DNA of 64,000 nt, taken from assembly GCA_035527255.1 (NCBI GenBank), contig DATLAW010000237.1, forward strand, positions 13,385-77,384, read 5' to 3'. Each line of letters opens with the position of its first letter. The stretch's first letter is position 1. Of the stretch, positions 52,951 to 61,567 are shown in pieces. Made by a program: the position numbers and the translations under genes. The DNA comes from Thermohalobaculum sp035527255 (lineage in GTDB: Bacteria; Pseudomonadota; Alphaproteobacteria; Rhodobacterales; Rhodobacteraceae). The notes under the pieces are model-generated. The model made no database searches. It had not been told where the DNA came from and worked only from the letters and a program-made list of their open reading frames with translations.

Positions 52951-53005
52951 GCGCCCGTCGCTGATGCGCCCGTCTATGATGCGCCAGTCTATGATGCGCC
53001 AGTCC
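52951..53005. repeat. 15-bp tandem repeat at the end of oxygenase copy 2
   Basis: Units begin at 52951, 52966 and 52981 with a partial fourth at 52996; each starts GCGCC and the first three end TGAT. It includes the stop codon of the gene at 52989 and fills most of the gap to the next gene. Confidence 0.75.
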
Positions 53006-53810
53006 GGCCATAGACGGTCATGTTGACCTCCGGGTCGCCGGTGATACCCGGCTCGGTCTCATACACGAACACCGCCATCAGGCGCTGGCGGTCGCCGGAT
53101 ACGGGGGAGACCCGGTGCAGCGAGTTGCAGCCACGGAATATGGTCAACTCACTGGCCTCGCGAGACACCGTCCGGACCTGGGCGCGGCCGCCGTTCAGCA
53201 CGTCGGTCATGTAGGCGATGTCCTCGTCGTCCTCGCTTCGCCTTGTGTTGGGCGCAAGCTCGAACAGTCCGCCACTCTCGGCCGCCTGGAGCATCAGGGT
53301 CATGGTGAACGCGTTGTTCGAATCGTAGTGCCAGGCCGACTGGTCGCCGGCGCCGTAGCAGATGACGTTGACGGGCTGGAGGAGGTCTTCGTTCGGGAAC
53401 AGCTTGCGCTCACCGACGATCGCCGCCACCATCTCCTGAAACGGTGGCCAATGGTAGAGCTTTTTCAAGTTCGAGGCAGCGGGCAACAGGTCGGCGGCGA
53501 TCATGCGGTAGCGCGCCCGGTTCACGATGTTGCGCGGGTGGTCGGGGGCATGGTCCGGGCTGCCCTTGCGCTGCAAATAGCAATTGCGCAAGGAATTGGC
53601 GGCGTTGGCGCGGTCCTGCAGCGACACCGCTTCCTTCGCCGAAGCATCGACGGCATCTGCCAGAAGGAAACCCGGCAGCGAACAATACTGATCGCGATCG
53701 AGCCGCGCACGGCAGTCGCTGACGAGGCGCGCCAGAACATCGCCGCCCCAATCGAGCGGATAGCGCTGGAAATCGATCGGCGGGGTCATATCTTTCTGAT
53801 GTTTCATCAT
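52989..53810 (-). CDS. Fe(II)/2-oxoglutarate-dependent oxygenase, ArpA/BesD-like (copy 2)
   Basis: 273 residues. Starts with DFQRYPLDWGG and a Cys-Arg-Ala-Arg-Leu helix, the same layout as copy 1. Triad: His161 and Asp163 in AWHYDSNNAF, and His232 in NSLHRVSP, with Arg241 or Arg243 nearby for 2-oxoglutarate. As in copy 1, Asp is present, so a hydroxylase is more likely than a halogenase. The start ATG is not backed by a strong ribosome site, and a second ATG follows directly. The tail lies in the 15-bp repeat. It begins 36 bp after the transporter ATPase gene ends. Confidence 0.72.
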   Translation of the reverse strand: MMKHQKDMTPPIDFQRYPLDWGGDVLARLVSDCRARLDRDQYCSLPGFLLADAVDASAKEAVSLQDRANAANSLRNCYLQRKGSPDHAPDHPRNIVNRARYRMIAADLLPAASNLKKLYHWPPFQEMVAAIVGERKLFPNEDLLQPVNVICYGAGDQSAWHYDSNNAFTMTLMLQAAESGGLFELAPNTRRSEDDEDIAYMTDVLNGGRAQVRTVSREASELTIFRGCNSLHRVSPVSGDRQRLMAVFVYETEPGITGDPEVNMTVYGRTGAS

Positions 53811-53846
53811 GTTATCCAGTTCTCGGTGCCCGCGTGAAATTCGGAG

Positions 53847-55892
53847 TCAACCTATCAGCGGATGATGACAGGTTACGATTCGACCGTCGGACATCACCGT
53901 TTCACCCGGCGGTTCGGCCTTGCACAGATCGGTTGCGTATTTGCAGCGGGTGTGGAATTCGCAGCCGGAGGGGCGGTTGGTCAGGCTCGGCACTTCGCCT
54001 TCGATAGACAATAGCGTGCGCCGCTTGTTTGGGTCCGGTTGCGGCACACCCCTGACCAGCGCTTCGGTGTAGGGATGCGCGGGCCGCTCAAAGATCATCT
54101 CGCAATCGCCCCGCTCGACAAGACGACCCAGATACATGATCGCCAGTTTATCGCTGATATGGCGGACCACGGGCAGGTTGTGGCTGATGATCAGGTAACC
54201 GAGACCATGCTCGCCCTGCAATTCGCTCATCAGGTTCAGGATTTCGCCCTGAACCGAGACGTCGAGGCCGGCGGTCGGCTCGTCGGCGATGATCAATTTC
54301 GGGTTCAGCGCCAGCGCGCGGGCCACTCCAACGCGGCGCGCCTGGCCGCCAGATAGCTCGTGCGGGTAGCGCGACAAGAAATTATGCGGCAGCCTGACCA
54401 TTTCGCAGAGGCGGGCGGCTTCGATGTCGAGATTCTTTCCGGCAAGGCCGTGGATCTCGAACGGCTCGGTGATCAGTGAGCGGACCGTCTGGCGTGGGCT
54501 GAGCGAACCAATCGGGTCCTGGAACATCATCGCCATATCGCGGCGCAGCGGCTTGAAGGCGCGCGGAGACAGTTTGAGCACGTCAACGCCCTCGAACACT
54601 GCGGTGCCCGCCCGCGCCTCGACCAAACCAAGGATCGCCCGGCCGAGGGTGGTCTTGCCTGAGCCGCTTTCGCCGACCAGACCCAGGGTCTCGCCCGCAT
54701 GCAGCGAGAGCGATGCGTCGAGGACGGCATCGACGAACGGCTCAGCAATCCCTTTGATCCTGGCCTTGAGCGCGCCCATGATCCGGAACCGAACGCTCAG
54801 ATGCGAGACCTCGAGCAGGGGTACCGTGCCATGCGGAGCGTCCTTGACAATCAGTTCCCCGGCCCGCCTCGAGGACGCCTCGGTGACTGTGGACGGATCG
54901 GAGGATGCGTCCGGCACCAACGTCGCGTCCAGCAGATGGCAACGGGCGGCGTGGCCGTCCGAGGTGACCCGATGGCTCGCGGGTCGGCGCGAAGTGCATA
55001 CGGGCAATGCCCTGGGGCAGCGTGGCGCGAACACGCAGCCGGTCAGTTTGACATGTGAATCCGGAATGTCGCCGGGAATGATCGGGAGATACCGCGACCG
55101 GGTGGTCTCGCGCGCCGGATCGCAATCCAGCAGCGCCTTGGTATAGGGGTGTGTGGCGTTGAAGAAAATCTCGCTGACACTGCCAGATTCGAACACCTCG
55201 CCCGCGTACATCACGACGACCTCGTCGCAAAGCTCGGCGATCAGGCCGAGATTGTGCGAGACCAGCATGATAGTCGCCTCGAACTCGCTCTGCAGTTCGC
55301 GGATCAGGTGGATGATCTGCGCTTCCATGGTGACGTCGAGCGCCGTCGTCGGCTCGTCGGCGATCAGCAGCATCGGGTCCATCAACAACGCCATGGCGAT
55401 ACCGGCGCGCTGACGCATGCCGCCGCTGAATTGATGCGGGTACTGCGCTATGCGGCTCTCCGGGTCCGGGATACCGACACGGCGCATCATCTCGACTGCG
55501 CGGCGGCGTTTCTCGGCGTTCGGCATGCCCTTGCGGCGATAGAGGATATCGGCCATCTGCTGGCCGTAGGTCATCACCGGTGACTGCGATGTCATCGGAT
55601 CTTGAAAAACGATCGAGGCCTTTTCGCCGCGAAAATCCATCATCCGGGACTCGTCGAACTTCAGGACATCCTCGCCATCGAACAGGGCTTCGCCATTCTC
55701 GATCACGGCATTGCCCGCAAGCAGTTGCGTTATCGTCCAGATCACGGTGCTCTTGCCCGACCCGCTCTCGCCGACGACGCCGACGATCTTTCCCTTTGGC
55801 ACCTTGAAGCTGACGTCGCGCAGCGCATGCACGCGACCGCGCGGAGTGCGGAAATCAACGCTCAAGTTGCGGATGTCGAGGAGCGCCGTCAC
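53847..55892 (-). CDS. Dipeptide/oligopeptide ABC transporter, fused ATPase (DppD-DppF)
   Basis: 681 residues, two ATPase units in one chain. The first Walker A is GESGSGKST (near 41-49), signature FSGGMRQRAGIAMALL; the second Walker A is GESGSGKTT near residue 410, signature LSGGQARRVGVARALAL. Both end with the peptide-importer C-terminal domain (CVFAPRCPRALPVC and CEFHTRCKYATDLC, with Cys pairs that may bind an iron-sulphur cluster). A fused form is found in several alphaproteobacterial peptide or glycine-type importers. It starts three bases after the permease gene stop. Confidence 0.93.
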   Translation of the reverse strand: MTALLDIRNLSVDFRTPRGRVHALRDVSFKVPKGKIVGVVGESGSGKSTVIWTITQLLAGNAVIENGEALFDGEDVLKFDESRMMDFRGEKASIVFQDPMTSQSPVMTYGQQMADILYRRKGMPNAEKRRRAVEMMRRVGIPDPESRIAQYPHQFSGGMRQRAGIAMALLMDPMLLIADEPTTALDVTMEAQIIHLIRELQSEFEATIMLVSHNLGLIAELCDEVVVMYAGEVFESGSVSEIFFNATHPYTKALLDCDPARETTRSRYLPIIPGDIPDSHVKLTGCVFAPRCPRALPVCTSRRPASHRVTSDGHAARCHLLDATLVPDASSDPSTVTEASSRRAGELIVKDAPHGTVPLLEVSHLSVRFRIMGALKARIKGIAEPFVDAVLDASLSLHAGETLGLVGESGSGKTTLGRAILGLVEARAGTAVFEGVDVLKLSPRAFKPLRRDMAMMFQDPIGSLSPRQTVRSLITEPFEIHGLAGKNLDIEAARLCEMVRLPHNFLSRYPHELSGGQARRVGVARALALNPKLIIADEPTAGLDVSVQGEILNLMSELQGEHGLGYLIISHNLPVVRHISDKLAIMYLGRLVERGDCEMIFERPAHPYTEALVRGVPQPDPNKRRTLLSIEGEVPSLTNRPSGCEFHTRCKYATDLCKAEPPGETVMSDGRIVTCHHPLIG

Positions 55893-55895
55893 GGC

Positions 55896-56801
55896 CTAGC
55901 GCCCCTTGCGCAATTTGGGGTCGAGAACGTCACGCAGCGCCTCGCCAAGGAAGGTGAAGCCGAGCGTCGTCAGCACCAGCGGAATGCCCCCAGCGATGAC
56001 CATCCACGGCGTGTCGCGGATGATCAGATAACCTTCGTTGAGGATCGTCCCCCAACTCGCCGTCGGCGGCTGCACGCCGAGGCCGAGGAAGCTGAGGCCC
56101 GCCTCGATGGTCACAACGACCGGCACGTCCATCGCCGCGAGGATCAGCAGCGGGCCGATGACGTTGGGCATGATATGGCGCGCGAGCGTCCGGGACATAC
56201 TGGCGCCCAGCGATCGTTCGGCGATGATGAACTCGGCGTTCTTCAGCGCCAGCGTGCTGGTGCGCGCCAGCCGGCCATAGCCCGGGATCGAGGTCACGAT
56301 GACGATAGCGAGCACCAATTTCAGACTGGGGCCGAGCAGCGCGACCGCGGCCAGCGCGAGAATGACCGTCGGGAAGGACCGGATGGTGTCGAACAAGAGC
56401 AGCAGCAGATTGTCGAGCCACGCCGGCCCGTATCCGGCCAGCATTCCGAGGATCAAGCCGATGACGAGCGACACCGAGACGCCGATGGCGGCGACCTCGA
56501 GCGCAACGCGGCCGCCATAGAGCACCCTCGTATAGGTGTCGCGGCCGAGCTGGTCGGTACCCGCCCAATGCTGGGCAGTCGGGCCGGCCAAGCGGTTCGG
56601 GATATCCATTGCAAAGGGATCATGCGTCGCGAATACGGGCGCGAAAATCGCACCCGCGAAAAACAAGAAGACCAGCAGCAGACCGAACATGCCAAGCGGG
56701 TTGCGCGCGAACAGGAACAGCTTCTCGCGCGCTATGCTGTAGCCTCGGTCGGGGACCGGGCTCGCCACAGTGGCGTAGTTATCAGAGGGAGTCACGGACA
56801 C
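55896..56801 (-). CDS. Peptide ABC transporter permease, DppC family
   Basis: About 302 residues; the start is uncertain between a TTG at 56822 and GTGs at 56801 and 56795, all overlapping the dppB 3' end. N-terminal cytoplasmic segment with ARNPLGMFGLLLVFLFFAG, then the DppC helices. The EAA-like loop is ARTSTLALKNAEFIIAERSLGAS. The end is FTFLGEALRDVLDPKL. It forms the channel with DppB at 56782, fed by the binding protein at 57801. Confidence 0.9.
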   Translation of the reverse strand: MSVTPSDNYATVASPVPDRGYSIAREKLFLFARNPLGMFGLLLVFLFFAGAIFAPVFATHDPFAMDIPNRLAGPTAQHWAGTDQLGRDTYTRVLYGGRVALEVAAIGVSVSLVIGLILGMLAGYGPAWLDNLLLLLFDTIRSFPTVILALAAVALLGPSLKLVLAIVIVTSIPGYGRLARTSTLALKNAEFIIAERSLGASMSRTLARHIMPNVIGPLLILAAMDVPVVVTIEAGLSFLGLGVQPPTASWGTILNEGYLIIRDTPWMVIAGGIPLVLTTLGFTFLGEALRDVLDPKLRKGR

Positions 56802-57726
56802 GGGGATCCAACCATGAAACAAGAAGATCGGCGATTAGGGTGACAACGACATAAAGCACGATTGTGGCGAGCACGGCGCCCTGAACAACTGGGAAATTGC
56901 GCGCCAACACCATGTCGTAGATGATCCTGCCGACGCCGGGCCGCGAGAAGATGATCTCGGCGAAGACCGCTCCGGACAGCAGGCCGCCGAAGCCGACGCC
57001 CATCAGCGTAATGGTCGGCAGGATCGCGACCTTGAGCGCATAGCGAAAGACTATGGTCCGCGGCCTCAGCCCGAAGGCGCGCGCCGAGCGGATGTAGTTC
57101 TCGCCCATCACCTCCAGCATCGAGGCACGCACCATGCGCGCGAGATAGCCGACCCACCCCAGGCCGACCGCGAAGGCGGGCAGGATCAGATGGGTGAGCT
57201 GATCGAGAATATCGCCTTCATCGCCGGCCCCGATCACCGGCAGCCAGCGCAGGGCGATCGAGAACAGCAGGATTGCCCAAATCGACACCAGGAAGGACGG
57301 CACCGCGATGGTACCGACCGAAAGAATGCCGGTAAACCGGTCGAGCCAGCTATTCGGCCTGATCGCCGAGAGACACCCCAGTGGAATGCCGACCAGCGCC
57401 GACCAGCCGAGCGCCGCGACCGCGAGGCTGACGGTGAAGGGCAGCTGCTCGGAGAGCGTCAGGCCGACGCTGCGGTTCGAGAACACATCCGAGCCCAGGT
57501 CGCCCTGCAGAACATTGCTGAGGAAGATCAGGAACTGATAGGGCAACGGTTTGTCGAGGTGCATCTTGGCGGCGTAGGCCGCCTGAATTTCAGGCGTCGC
57601 TCGCGGGCCGAGCGCGATGCTGACCGGGTCGCCCGGGATCATGTGCAGCATCAGAAACAGTGTCGCCACCGCCAACAGGATGATGACGATCGACAGAAGT
57701 AAGCGCTTTGCCAAATACAGGAACAT
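56782..57726 (-). CDS. Peptide ABC transporter permease, DppB family
   Basis: 314 residues, six hydrophobic helices. N-terminal LAKRLLLSIVIILLAVATLFLM is the DppB opening helix. The coupling loop ARMVRASMLEVMGENYIRSARA contains the EAA-like sequence. The end VTLIADLLVSWLDPRVRDSL is typical of DppB and similar to the broken copy at 51715. It begins 74 bp after the binding protein gene stop. Confidence 0.92.
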   Translation of the reverse strand: MFLYLAKRLLLSIVIILLAVATLFLMLHMIPGDPVSIALGPRATPEIQAAYAAKMHLDKPLPYQFLIFLSNVLQGDLGSDVFSNRSVGLTLSEQLPFTVSLAVAALGWSALVGIPLGCLSAIRPNSWLDRFTGILSVGTIAVPSFLVSIWAILLFSIALRWLPVIGAGDEGDILDQLTHLILPAFAVGLGWVGYLARMVRASMLEVMGENYIRSARAFGLRPRTIVFRYALKVAILPTITLMGVGFGGLLSGAVFAEIIFSRPGVGRIIYDMVLARNFPVVQGAVLATIVLYVVVTLIADLLVSWLDPRVRDSL

Positions 57727-57800
57727 GCCGCTTCAGGGTCCCATGCAATAGGATGAGACCGCCGGAACCCTATGGCCCCGGCGGCCGGATCAGCGGCAGG

Positions 57801-59354
57801 TTACTTCGGTTCGAAGTAAGTCAGTTGCATCTCGCCCGTAGGCGCGAACTGGGTTTTGATATCCGCGCGGTGGATAAAGACCTCCGGTTCGTGGGTCAGC
57901 CAGACATAGCCGCCGGTGTCTTCCATGATCTCCTGCATCCTAATCGCGATCTTGTGTCGTTCGCCCACAACAGACACCGATATAAGCTGCTTGTACAGAT
58001 CCTCGAACTCGTCCGACGACCAGCGCTCCCAGTTCCAGATGCCGACCTGGTCACGAACAAACCACTGGAACGGCTCGTAGGGGTCGGGACCGGAGCCGAA
58101 GCGCATGAGCCAGAGTTCGAGTTCCTTCCAGGTCTCTCCCTTGCTCTCCTGGCCCATCTCCCAGAACGGTCCGGAATCGAGCGGGATGATCTCTACCGTG
58201 ATACCGATCTGAGCGAGATTGGCCTGGATGATCTGGGCCGCCAGCACGCGTTCCTGAGCGTTCAGTGTGCGCAGCGTCAGGGTAAGCCCGGAAACTCCTG
58301 CCTCTGCCAATAGCGCCTTCGCTTTCGCCGGGTCATACGAGTACCCAGTCTCCAGGCGACGCCCAACCAGCCCTGGGCAGACGACGCCGAAGGACGGCTC
58401 GGCCGTGCCGGAATAGGCGCCCTGGATGATCGAATCCTGATGGATCGCGTGCTGGATCGCCTGGCGGACCCGGATGTCCTGCAACTTAGGATGCTCGATA
58501 TTGAGACCCATCCACATGTACTGCAGCGCTCCGGCTACCGTCAGCTCGGCGTTCGGCGGCGTTTCCTTCTGATAACGCGCGTAGGAATTCGAGGTGATCT
58601 TGGCGCAATCCAACTCACCCGCCTCGAAGGCCAGGGCGCCTGCCTCGTCCTCGCTCACGAAAAGACAGTCGATGTTCTCGTAGGCCGGCTTTGCTCCGGT
58701 CCATTCGGGATTAGGCCGCAGCTTCACGTATTGGGCCTGCCTGTGCTCCATCACATAGGGGCCGCAGGTCGCCGGGATATCGATCGTGTAGCGCCCACCC
58801 GCTGCCTCGACCGCCTTCTTGCAGACGATTATCCCGGTGCCCGAGGCCAGCGTCGTGGTCATGAAAGGCGAGAATGGTTGGTTCAACACGATCGTGCCGC
58901 TGTATTTGTCCTTGATCTCGACATGGTCGTAGGCGACGTAATCGCCTTTCCACTCACTCTGGGCCATGCGGTCGTACGAATAGGCGACATCCTCAGTCGT
59001 CAATTCGCCGTTGCCCCCGGACCACATCAGCCCGGATTTCAGGGTGAAGTCGATATGGGTCGAGTCGGTAACGGCAACGCTCTCGACGAAGGGCGTGGGC
59101 ACCCAAACCGCTTGGCCGTCCTGGTAGCCAAAATGCACCAGCGCTGGCATGACGCACCAGTTGACGTCGTTGGGCGGGTGCCCGCCGACATAGTAACCGG
59201 GGTCAAGGCTCTCCATTTCGCGGTCGAAGCGCACCGTTAAGGTGTTGCCCGATGCCGAGAACGAGATCCCAGGGAATGTGCCAGCCAAGCCCGCTGTGCC
59301 GGCGAAGGCTGCCGTTTGCAGAAAATTTCGCCGTGTCTGGACGGTGCTTTTCAT
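57801..59354 (-). CDS. Peptide ABC transporter substrate-binding protein, Tat-exported
   Basis: 517 residues from the ATG at 59354, which has a GGAGGATC upstream. The N-terminus has the twin-arginine motif RRNFLQTAAFAGTAGLAG, so folded export to the periplasm is likely. The body is a SBP family 5 protein (LTVRFDREMESLDPGYYVGG and FTLKSGLMWSGG). It captures peptides or related compounds and passes them to the permeases. Substrate not known; binding proteins of this family also take up opines and glycine betaine-like molecules. Confidence 0.9.
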   Translation of the reverse strand: MKSTVQTRRNFLQTAAFAGTAGLAGTFPGISFSASGNTLTVRFDREMESLDPGYYVGGHPPNDVNWCVMPALVHFGYQDGQAVWVPTPFVESVAVTDSTHIDFTLKSGLMWSGGNGELTTEDVAYSYDRMAQSEWKGDYVAYDHVEIKDKYSGTIVLNQPFSPFMTTTLASGTGIIVCKKAVEAAGGRYTIDIPATCGPYVMEHRQAQYVKLRPNPEWTGAKPAYENIDCLFVSEDEAGALAFEAGELDCAKITSNSYARYQKETPPNAELTVAGALQYMWMGLNIEHPKLQDIRVRQAIQHAIHQDSIIQGAYSGTAEPSFGVVCPGLVGRRLETGYSYDPAKAKALLAEAGVSGLTLTLRTLNAQERVLAAQIIQANLAQIGITVEIIPLDSGPFWEMGQESKGETWKELELWLMRFGSGPDPYEPFQWFVRDQVGIWNWERWSSDEFEDLYKQLISVSVVGERHKIAIRMQEIMEDTGGYVWLTHEPEVFIHRADIKTQFAPTGEMQLTYFEPK

Positions 59355-59456
59355 ATTGATCCTCCGTTGTGCCATTTGTATTCCGACTTTTGCGGCCCGT
59401 ATTTTTATCCCGCCCGATCACTCCGCCATCAGTGGCGCACAGAGTCAAGGAGCCGT

Positions 59457-61475
59457 TCAGACTAGGTCGCGCGGGAAATCGCTGTTCCATACCTTGGAAT
59501 GAACCACTTCGTCGCCTTGCCGGGCCTCAAGAGATGCGTCGATATGGAAGTGGGTCATGCTGGAGGTCAGCACCGTGCGCGTGGTTGACGAGACCCGCCA
59601 GGCGCCGCGCTCGAACAACTCGGTCCAGGTGATGTCCAGTTTGGCGCTGAGCGGGTCGTCGGGATCGATCGAGAAATACTCCCCGTGGGTCGAACTGACG
59701 GTCCAGCCGTCGTGCTCGTTGTAGGTTGTCCGCCCTTCGTCGAACCATTGGCGCTGTGTCACCTTTCCCGTCGTCATGTCGCGCTCGACCGTCCACTTGT
59801 ATTCGGGCTCGGCGAGAACGGTCTTGTCGAGCGGCGGGGCGCACTCGGCCTCGTCGAAGGGCCGGAGCGATGCGTCCCCATCGCTTGGCGGCCGCACCGG
59901 CAGGCGCATTGTGCTGCTCGCCGCGACAATCGTCAGGGTCGCTTTCTCGGGCGACGGCCAGGCGATTGGCCAATAGGCCGTGGAGATCGCGATCCGGATG
60001 CGGTTTCCCGCCCCGAAGCGGTGACCGATGTCGTTCAATTGCATGTCGATCCGATAGCTCTTGCCCGGCTCCAGGGGCTCCGGATGCTCGTGGCTTTCGC
60101 GATGGGTCAGGTTCAGTAGGCCGTAGCTCACTCGGGTCGCCGCGCCGTCTGGCAGCACCTCGGACAGACAAACGGCCACCATGGCGACCGGCTTGTCGCT
60201 GGCGAGGTCAAGCGAGACGACTGGCGCACCGAGGGTTTCGAGCGCCTCGGGTAACGGGTCGCTATCGAGCAGCAGCGAACCACCGGCCTCGATCCGCTGA
60301 TCGCCCGGCTGATCCGGGTCGACGCCGTGCGCACACCATTGCCCCGCCATCATGCCGACGGTCAGCGGCGAGTTGATCGTCAGTGGCGTCGCAGCACCCG
60401 GTTGATTGCCCAAGCCATCGGCGTTCAGAAACATGGTGCGGGCCGTGATCCTGGGCGACGGCCAGGCCTCCTCGGCGACCCAGCGGCCCGGTCGCTCCTT
60501 GTAGTAGGTGCGCGGCGGTACCGGATCCTCCATCCAGCACCTCAGCTGCGGTTCGTCCATGATGCCGGTATCGGCGCCCTTCAACCAGTGATCCCACCAG
60601 CGGATGCACTCCTGCAGAAAACCGATTGCCGGTCCCGGTTCGGCAAAATGCGGGTATTTATGCGCCCACGGCCCGACCAGACCCTTGCAGGGGCCGTTGA
60701 GGTTCGCGAGCAACCTGAACACCGCGTTGGAATACCCGTCCGCCCAGCCGCCGACCGCGTAGACTGCGGCCTCGATATCACCGAAGTTCTCGCAGACCGA
60801 TCCGTGTTTGTAGAATTCGTCGCGGCGCTGATGGGCAAGCCAGTCCTCAAGCCACAAACCGCTGCCTTTGAGGCGGTCGAGCCAGACCTCGTGCCATCTG
60901 TTGCCAGCGCCCTGCGGGTCGGGCGGCGTGGTGTTGAGCGAAAACATGTAGCTGTTCCAGGCGGCATGGTCGTTCAGCAGACAGCCGCCCATGAAGTGAA
61001 TATCGTCGGCATATCGATCGTCGGTCGAGCAGATCGAGACGATCGCCTTCAGCGCCGGCGGCCGGCGCGCAGCGACCTGCAGCCCGTTAAACCCACCCCA
61101 GGAAATGCCGATCATGCCGACCGACCCCGCGCACCAGGGCTGCGCGGTGATCCAGTCGATGATCTCGAGCGCGTCGTCCTGTTCCTGCTTCAGATATTCG
61201 CCCAGCATGACCCCTTCGGAATCGCCGGAGCCCCGCATGTCGACGCGAATGCAGGCGTAGCCGTGGCCGGCAAAATAGGGATGGGTCGTGGCATCGCGGT
61301 CGGCCGTGCCGTCGCGGCGGCGGTAAGGCAGGTACTCGAGGATAGCCGGCACCGGGTTCTGTGCTGCGTCTTTCGGCAGCCAGATACGGGCCGCAAGGCG
61401 AATGCCGTCAGACAAGGTGATGAAAACCGGGTCCAGAACCTCAATCTCGCGCGGAAACTTTTCGACGATCCTCAT
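59457..61475 (-). CDS. CocE/NonD family alpha/beta hydrolase (copy 1)
   Basis: 672 residues. The nucleophile is Ser125 in GISWGGFNGLQVAARRP. RVDMRGSGDSEG is the motif before it, and the C-terminal third is the jelly-roll domain (NDIGHRFGAGNRIRIAISTAYWPIAWPSP) typical of X-Pro dipeptidyl peptidase/cocaine esterase relatives. It hydrolyses ester or amide bonds; the substrate is unknown. No signal peptide, so it acts on imported compounds. It is about equal in length to its paralogue at 61568 and starts 92 bp after it. Confidence 0.87.
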   Translation of the reverse strand: MRIVEKFPREIEVLDPVFITLSDGIRLAARIWLPKDAAQNPVPAILEYLPYRRRDGTADRDATTHPYFAGHGYACIRVDMRGSGDSEGVMLGEYLKQEQDDALEIIDWITAQPWCAGSVGMIGISWGGFNGLQVAARRPPALKAIVSICSTDDRYADDIHFMGGCLLNDHAAWNSYMFSLNTTPPDPQGAGNRWHEVWLDRLKGSGLWLEDWLAHQRRDEFYKHGSVCENFGDIEAAVYAVGGWADGYSNAVFRLLANLNGPCKGLVGPWAHKYPHFAEPGPAIGFLQECIRWWDHWLKGADTGIMDEPQLRCWMEDPVPPRTYYKERPGRWVAEEAWPSPRITARTMFLNADGLGNQPGAATPLTINSPLTVGMMAGQWCAHGVDPDQPGDQRIEAGGSLLLDSDPLPEALETLGAPVVSLDLASDKPVAMVAVCLSEVLPDGAATRVSYGLLNLTHRESHEHPEPLEPGKSYRIDMQLNDIGHRFGAGNRIRIAISTAYWPIAWPSPEKATLTIVAASSTMRLPVRPPSDGDASLRPFDEAECAPPLDKTVLAEPEYKWTVERDMTTGKVTQRQWFDEGRTTYNEHDGWTVSSTHGEYFSIDPDDPLSAKLDITWTELFERGAWRVSSTTRTVLTSSMTHFHIDASLEARQGDEVVHSKVWNSDFPRDLV

Positions 61476-61567
61476 GGCGATATACCTCTCGGTGACGCGC
61501 CTTCCTGGCGAAGGCCGCGAATTCGGCAGGCCCCATATCAGAACCGCGTTCCGCTCCTTGTCAACAT

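Noticed and set aside
52136..53810. Fe/2OG radical halogenases
   Set aside because: Both keep Asp in the HxD motif, whereas halogenases have Gly or Ala there.
55602..56843. A 413-codon plus-strand frame
   Set aside because: Antisense to two ABC transporter genes, with a very Arg/Asp/His-rich composition.
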